18,415 nt of DNA from Spirogloea muscicola (Eukaryota; Streptophyta; Zygnematophyceae; Spirogloeales; Spirogloeaceae). The notes beneath the pieces are model-generated. The model did no database searches. It saw only the letters and a list, made by a program, of their open reading frames with translations, and was not told the origin of the DNA. The number at the start of each line of letters is the position of its first letter. Position 1 is the first letter of the stretch. A program made the translations under genes and the position numbers. Shown piece by piece: positions 9,201 through 18,415 of the stretch. The stretch is taken from the NCBI GenBank assembly GCA_009602725.1, contig WELB01000100.1:75323-93737 (forward strand). Reading direction: 5' to 3'.

Positions 9201-12013
9201 ACTCTGCTGCACCCTCCATCTTTCGAAGAAGTGGGCAGCTCTGCCATTACGCAGAGTCGTATGAAGTCATTTCCAGCTTTGGCAGAGGGCTGCATACCAC
9301 ACATGCAGGAGTCGACAATGAAGAGAAGCAGCAAGATCGTGGAAGGCTATTAGGTGAACTCAACATTGGGGACACCGATCGTCACCAACCTGCCACGGCG
9401 ACCACGAGACCACTTGATTAAGGTTTCCAGCGGCCTGAGCCGAGAAAATGCCTGCTTTGCTTGCCGTGAGCAAGGCGAGCTCAGAAATATCAACACTCGT
9501 TGGATTGCTAGGGACACGAGCGTAGCTGATGCTGAAATTGATCACATCGACGCCGTCAGCCACAGCCTGTTCACATGGGGATAAGCTCATTAGGCAGGGT
9601 TTCGTCATGACGAAGTCTGTGGCTCATTGTCTCTGTATGCAGCTTAAACTACCTCGTGGGAGCTATGAAGGTCTGAGATCTGCAAAGACCCAGCTGAAGT
9701 CTGAGATTGAGCACCTGATCAACAGCCGCCATGACGTCACTAAGAAATATGAGGCCTAGCCCGTTGGAGTTCTCCCACCTGATCTTGTAGGCAGCAATTC
9801 TGCTTGCACATCACAGGACAAGTGCAACAGCTCTGCATACTTACTCTTTCGAAGGGCAGATACTATGAGAAGCTTTATGACCAAGGCAAGGATCTACAGC
9901 TGTAGATGAGACAACAAGCTGCAGCTGTAGCCGTGCAAATGCAGAGAATCAAGGTACCTGGCTCTTGGCGCCATCCCTGAAGCACACCCGTAGAGAACAT
10001 TTTTCTGGATGACTGGCACGCCTTGATTTCCAGCAGCAATGGAGGCAGTGTTGCTACAAGGAACCAAACCACAAATGCATACAGGTCAGGCGCACGATGT
10101 GTTCAGGGACACAGATCAGGCGTGTGATATTGCACGCTGTTCGTGAACATGCACTGGTATTTACTTGCATTCTGCTACAAAAGGTCAGACAGCTTGTGGC
10201 AGAGATGACGACTTTCTGGCCACAGCAGAACTGCTACACTGGGAAGAACGAGACTGACAAACCTGCCGTGCCCAAGGATGTCACGAGGGGACCTGAACTC
10301 GCTACTGGCCAGCGTGTAGCCATTCGCCTGTGCATCCGCGAGGAAACCGTTGATGAAGTAATTGGCACTGACAATCTTGTTGTTGCAGCTGGGAAAATCT
10401 GCAGTGGTATTGCACTTGCCCTTCCACTTCTTAAGCTTCTTGTATCCCCTATCGCTGAAGCTCGGATGCTCTGGACCACAATATGGCGCAGAGCTTTCAA
10501 TGCGATGATGATCAAGAAAGTGCCAAAGACTATACTAGCAGGAGTCTCGTTGAGCACATAAATGGCCTGGCAGGACAAGTTCAGAGTTTATGCACTCATG
10601 CTTGTTGCCGTAGTTTCTGGGCAAAGACTCGACACGGAGGGCGCTGTAAGTCTTGGTCGCAGCACAAGCCTGACACCTACTGACACAGGCGTGATCAGTG
10701 TCAATAGGTAGCAGTAGCTTCACCTGGATATATGCCAGTGTCAATGACGCCAACGACTATGTCCTCGCCGGCATTGTTGCCATTGGCACTGCCTACTGCA
10801 CCCCATGCAGTAGCCATGTTCAGGAAGTCTGGTGTGTACGTCGTAGTCGTGATCATGCGCGTTTCACCCACAACATGTGCAACCTCGGGATGCTCTCTCA
10901 GCTCCTCGACCTGTATGGGGGTCACAACGTGTGCGCGGTTCACTTTTAGAGTCCTGAATCACGCCCTGCCCGGTGACGTCCGCATCGCCTGGTGCTCTTC
11001 GACGCTGCCCAGAGCTGGTGCTAATGATGCAGAGCTCACCAGACAGCACGTGCTGAATCAGCTGTCCAAGGCCAGGCTGGCTCCCAAGACGAGAAGGATG
11101 TTGGGCTGGCACCTGAGACGTTACACGGAGTGGGCCGACTAAGTGGGAAGGGGACGCAAGGCTTCAACACGACCTTGCGCGCCTACCTGAGCTGCAGTGA
11201 GGCTGACAGCGAAGCCGTTGAGCGAGTTGGTGTAAGAGTACAGCTTGGTCGCGGTTCCGGAGATCGAGCCCAGGACCTGGTCGTGCAGGTCGGTCAGCAG
11301 TCCCCTGTAAGCAGCAACGTGGGGGCTGCGCAAGAATAGACCAAGGAACCCCCATCAGCTTATGGTGCCGAGAAAACAAGCAGCTGCCCGGACTGACAGC
11401 TGATACCCTCCGGAGGCGCGGCCTGTCAGCAGCCTTGGCCTGACAATGGACGCAAGCTGCTGCATGGCTACGGCCTTTACAAGGCCCGTGCAGCAGCCGT
11501 TTCCAGAGTCTTGCCGGCGGAATGGGAAGAGGGTTTTCGAGGGGGAGGCCGCCGGCATGCGCCTCGAGCTGGACTGGGAAGAGAATCGACTGGGGCCCCT
11601 GACGATGATCCGGCAGATGTGGAAGCGGGAGTCGACCGTGACAGAGAGGGCAGCTCTCACGGGTGTACGCCGAGCGAGCGCAAGCACATTACAGGACGAA
11701 GGGCCCGAGCTGGGTGGCGGGCGAGGCCGGCGGACCTGTGGGGGTCGAGCTTGGGGGAGCTGGCGGAGCCGGCCGTGCGCGGGAAGCCGTCCAGGTTGCC
11801 TTCATAGGCGGCCACGGGCTGGTGGCGGTTGAGCACGACGAGGTGGACCTCGGCGGCGGCGGCGGCGGCGGTGGCGAGCACGGCCAGGAGCGCGGCGGCG
11901 AGCGGCGGCGGGGGNCCGGTGGGCGCGGGCGGCGGGCCGGCCTGCAGGCCTCCCCCCCGGGAAGCCGGACCGCCACCCCGGCTGACCACCGCTCCCCTCA
12001 ATTCATCCTCCAT
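6240..12013 (-). CDS. Secreted subtilisin-like serine protease, cucumisin type (16 exons)
   Basis: Exons, high to low: 12013-11736, 11325-11187, 10910-10724, 10470-10263, 10053-9958, 9799-9715, 9566-9390, 9175-9088, 8895-8668, 8408-8296, 8134-7994, 7869-7621, 7536-7341, 7170-7026, 6755-6590, 6383-6240. They join in phase to 879 residues. Order: hydrophobic Ala/Leu segment (38-54, signal peptide), I9 propeptide (about 55-160, with YSYTNSLNGFAV), and the S8 domain with Asp196 (VVGVIDTGIYP), His269 (DILGHGSNTAS), oxyanion Asn379 (AAGN) and Ser617 (TGTSQATPHIAG). A PA insert lies at about 420-540, and an Fn3-like end (TRTITNTGPAAVYTV) runs into a PPPPP..YYYY tail. Family members act in the secretory path or wall and self-cleave the propeptide. 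The catalytic set is complete, so it is probably active. Uncertain points: the start (in-frame ATG at 12082 possible), the exon 13 acceptor (GAG at 7537), and an undetermined base at 11915 in a GGN glycine codon. Confidence 0.92.
11915..11915. other. Undetermined base (N) in subtilase exon 1
   Basis: The only ambiguous base in the window falls in a GC-rich Pro-coding stretch just before the signal-peptide core. As a single base it makes a GGN codon, glycine whichever base is present. If it marks a collapsed GC-rich gap, the N-terminus may be longer than modelled. Confidence 0.9.
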
Positions 12014-12122
12014 GGATTGCTTGGGGAAAGCGCTGCTCGGCCTCTTTGGACCTTTGCAACTCTTCTCGGGCTGGCTGTTCACAGCCCTCGCCCCCTTTGG
12101 ACGAGCTCGCTGCCTCTCCTGC

Positions 12123-12396
12123 TTGCAGCGCGCTCAGGCTCATGCTGTGCACCAGAAAGTCGGGCGAGCTCTAGTTGGTGGGCAGAAGGGCTGGGAATCT
12201 GCCATCCGGTGTTCAGGCATCAGTCAGCGACCTCCACGTGCTGACTCGTGGTGTCTGAGCCGGTCAATCTGCAGTGGGTAATGTACGTCATCGGATGTGC
12301 TTGCCGTTGGACTTGGCCACGGCCACTTGGGCCATCCTTCCAGTACACGCAAGTCTCTTTCCAGGCTGGCTTCTCACACCCCCTGGCCCCCTTCAG
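12123..12396 (+). repeat. ~275-bp duplicated block, copy 1
   Basis: Starts TTGCAGCGCGCTCAGGCT and shares with 12549-12827 a long chain of segments: ACCAGAAAG, GAGCTCTAGTTGGTGG, TTCAGGCATC.GTCAGCGACC, GAGCCGGTCAATCTGC, GATGTGCTTGC and ACGCAAGTCT.TTTCC. It ends in a hairpin-core motif (GGCTGGCTTCTCACACCCCC). Substitutions and small indels indicate an old duplication. Confidence 0.85.
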
Positions 12397-12400
12397 CTTT

Positions 12401-12539
12401 ATCTGACTTCCTACTTCCTACACGGGGGTACAAAGAGCGCCCTGTCTGCCTAGCCTGTGGCTCTGCTGATGTAGTCATGGACACCCTCTGTATGCACTTG
12501 GCTGGCATTTACACTCGCTCTTAAACTGTCAGCAGCCGC
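12401..12539 (+). repeat. ~70-bp interspersed repeat, copy 3, with left flank
   Basis: Left flank 12401-12456 (ATCTGACTTCCTACTTCCTA to GTCTGCCTAGCC) matches 3276-3333. The ~70-bp core, 12457-12539 (GTGGCTCTGCTGATGTAGTC to CAGCAGCCGC), is the most diverged copy and has lost the CACAGCC arm of the hairpin. It sits between the two copies of the ~275-bp block. Confidence 0.8.
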
Positions 12540-12548
12540 ACCATTTCT

Positions 12549-12827
12549 TTGCAGCGCGCTCAGGCTCGTGCTTTGGACCAGAAAGCCGGGGAGCTCTAGT
12601 TGGTGGCAGAAGGGCTTGGACTCTGCCACCCGCGTTCAGGCATCGGTCAGCGACCTCCATGTGCTGACCCGGGTCTGACTGAGCCGGTCAATCTGCTGTG
12701 GGATTGTTCGTCATCAGATGTGCTTGCTGGTGTTCTTGGCCACTTCGGCCACTTGGCCACTTGGTCATTTCTCAATCCACGCAAGTCTGTTTCCGGGCTG
12801 GCTCCTCCCAACCCTCGCCCCCCTTTG
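12549..12827 (+). repeat. ~275-bp duplicated block, copy 2
   Basis: Direct repeat of 12123-12396, offset by 426 bases, ending in GGGCTGGCTCCTCCCAACCC. A fragment near 13349-13379 (CACCCGCC..CAACCTCCATGTGCTG) resembles the middle of this block and may be a third remnant. Confidence 0.85.
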
Positions 12828-13536
12828 GCACAGCTACCTCCTTCGATCTCCGGGCGCGTCAGCTTGGAAGCAGCAGGTGACGTCCATCTGCAGAAATGGA
12901 GTGTGTATTAAGAGATGGAGGGCCTGTGTGGCCGAGTACAAAGGCAAGCACATTGACAAATGTGCGTCACCTGCTGCTAAGCAGACCCGCTCAGTAACCA
13001 CGAGTCAGCACATAGAGGTCGCTAATTGATGCCTGAATACCGGACGGCAATCGACAAGCTCTTAAGCTACCAGAGGTGCTCGCCTCTGCTCTCTTCTTGG
13101 CCAGCCAGGCCCTCCATCACCTCCTACACGCTTCCACACCGCCGTGGCAGTGGTTGTGCATGCCCCTCTCCTCGCCCACTTTGCCCCTCCATCTATCACT
13201 TCATACACGCTGTAACCTCTTTCCCCCTCCTCTCTGCTACCGACTGTCAGTCTGCCCGTCATGGGCTCAGGCCCGTAATCCGCACCAAACGGCTGAGCAC
13301 GATTGACTCAGTGGCACAATAGAGACATGGGACCTGCCGCCTGCCACGCGGGCACCCGCCGGCAACCTCCATGTGCTGCCACTGGGTTGAGCGGCACAGG
13401 AGCATGCAGCCTATGCTTGTTGATGTGCTTTCCTTTGACGTACTCAGCCGCCACGGCCCGCCCTGGCCCATTCAGTGCATGCTGGCTTTCCCTTCGCTCC
13501 CGACCTTCCTGCTCAGCCTACATCCCAACGACCTCC

Positions 13537-13610
13537 CCTGCCCTGTCGCCTGTCGCTGTGCTCAGCACACAACCCTGCCCTGTCGCCTGTCGCCGTGCTC
13601 GGCACACAAG
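13537..13610 (+). repeat. 37-bp tandem duplication, two units
   Basis: Units 13537-13573 and 13574-13610 each read CCTGCCCTGTCGCCTGTCGC followed by a similar TGTGCTCAGCACACAA end. They differ at three positions and lie head to tail without spacer. The unit itself contains a smaller repeat of CCTGTCG. Non-coding as far as I can tell. Confidence 0.9.
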
Positions 13611-13840
13611 CACACATGCCTCTGCACATGGCTGCTGCTGCCACCACGGCCCGAGCAAACGGCTTGTCCGACCGCCTGACCCACAGCCCCCCGCCCAAGC
13701 TCTGACCCACAGGGTGCCACCTCAGGCCCCCTTCCTCGTACCAGACCATCCAGGCTGTGCCAGTGACAAATTGGCTGCGACTGCTCCTTGCGACCGAGGT
13801 GGACACTGCACGCCCAGCCCAGCACTCGAGGCCATGCTCA

Positions 13841-18286
<4,446 letters not shown>

Positions 18287-18415
18287 CCCTGTGCGAACGG
18301 CAGAGGCGGCCGCAGCCAGCGGCGGGGGGCACGGCCCGAGCTCGGGCGCTCAAGGCGGCGGGCGGAGCGGGCGGGCGGCGCTCCTCCCGCCTGCTGCTGG
18401 GGGCGCCGAGGCCGG
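18287..18415 (-). promoter_or_regulatory. GC-rich 5' region of PRP43
   Basis: The 129 bases upstream of the PRP43 ATG are extremely GC-rich, with GGCGG/CCGCC runs, and should include the 5' UTR and part of the promoter. I see no TATA-like box in this short stretch, which is cut off by the window edge. Confidence 0.45.

Noticed and set aside
10234-10578. 114-codon minus-strand open frame over subtilase exon 4
   Set aside because: It is another frame of the exon that encodes the conserved Cys-rich and catalytic-His region; the conserved frame is the real one.
11663-12244. 193-codon plus-strand open frame, Gly/Arg-rich
   Set aside because: It is the reverse complement of subtilase exon 1 in GC-rich DNA, where stop codons are rare, and continues into repeats.

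Overview
The window looks like nuclear DNA of a chlorophyte green alga. Every gene is broken by short GT-AG introns (about 32 in total by my models). Two genes carry the TGTAA polyadenylation signal typical of chlorophytes roughly 35-45 bases past the stop. GC-rich patches sit at each gene start, and the subtilase is of the plant/green-algal cucumisin type. Phylum is inferred; I cannot name a genus. There is no sign of prokaryotic operons, CRISPR arrays, rRNA or integrated virus.

Layout: (1) 2-1320 (+), the 3' part of a gene for the U11/U12 minor-spliceosome protein SNRNP25, four exons, 5' end outside the window. (2) 1321-3572, about 2.25 kb intergenic, rich in short dispersed repeats. (3) 3573-5448 (+), a six-exon gene for a small F-box protein with Sel1-like repeats. 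(4) 5449-6239, convergent intergenic DNA. (5) 6240-12013 (-), a sixteen-exon gene for a secreted subtilisin-like serine protease (I9 propeptide, S8 domain with PA insert, Fn3-like C-terminus, Pro/Tyr tail). (6) 12014-13950, about 1.9 kb of repeat-rich intergenic DNA with a ~275-bp duplicated block. (7) 13951-18286 (-), a complete nine-exon gene for a PRP43/DHX15 DEAH-box RNA helicase. (8) 18287-18415, its GC-rich upstream region.

For all four genes I joined exons by hand so that homology, splice dinucleotides and codon phase agree. The genes are not an operon or pathway. SNRNP25 and PRP43 both concern splicing (minor 5'-splice-site recognition, and disassembly of spent spliceosomes), but this neighbourhood is probably coincidence. 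The F-box protein points to ubiquitin-dependent turnover and the subtilase to secretion or cell-wall proteolysis.

I do not see a clearly new multi-gene system. The most interesting items are the SNRNP25 gene (evidence for a minor spliceosome in this alga), an in-frame alternative acceptor that would insert 55 residues into the PRP43 helicase core, and a set of small interspersed repeats, one copy lying inside a PRP43 intron.
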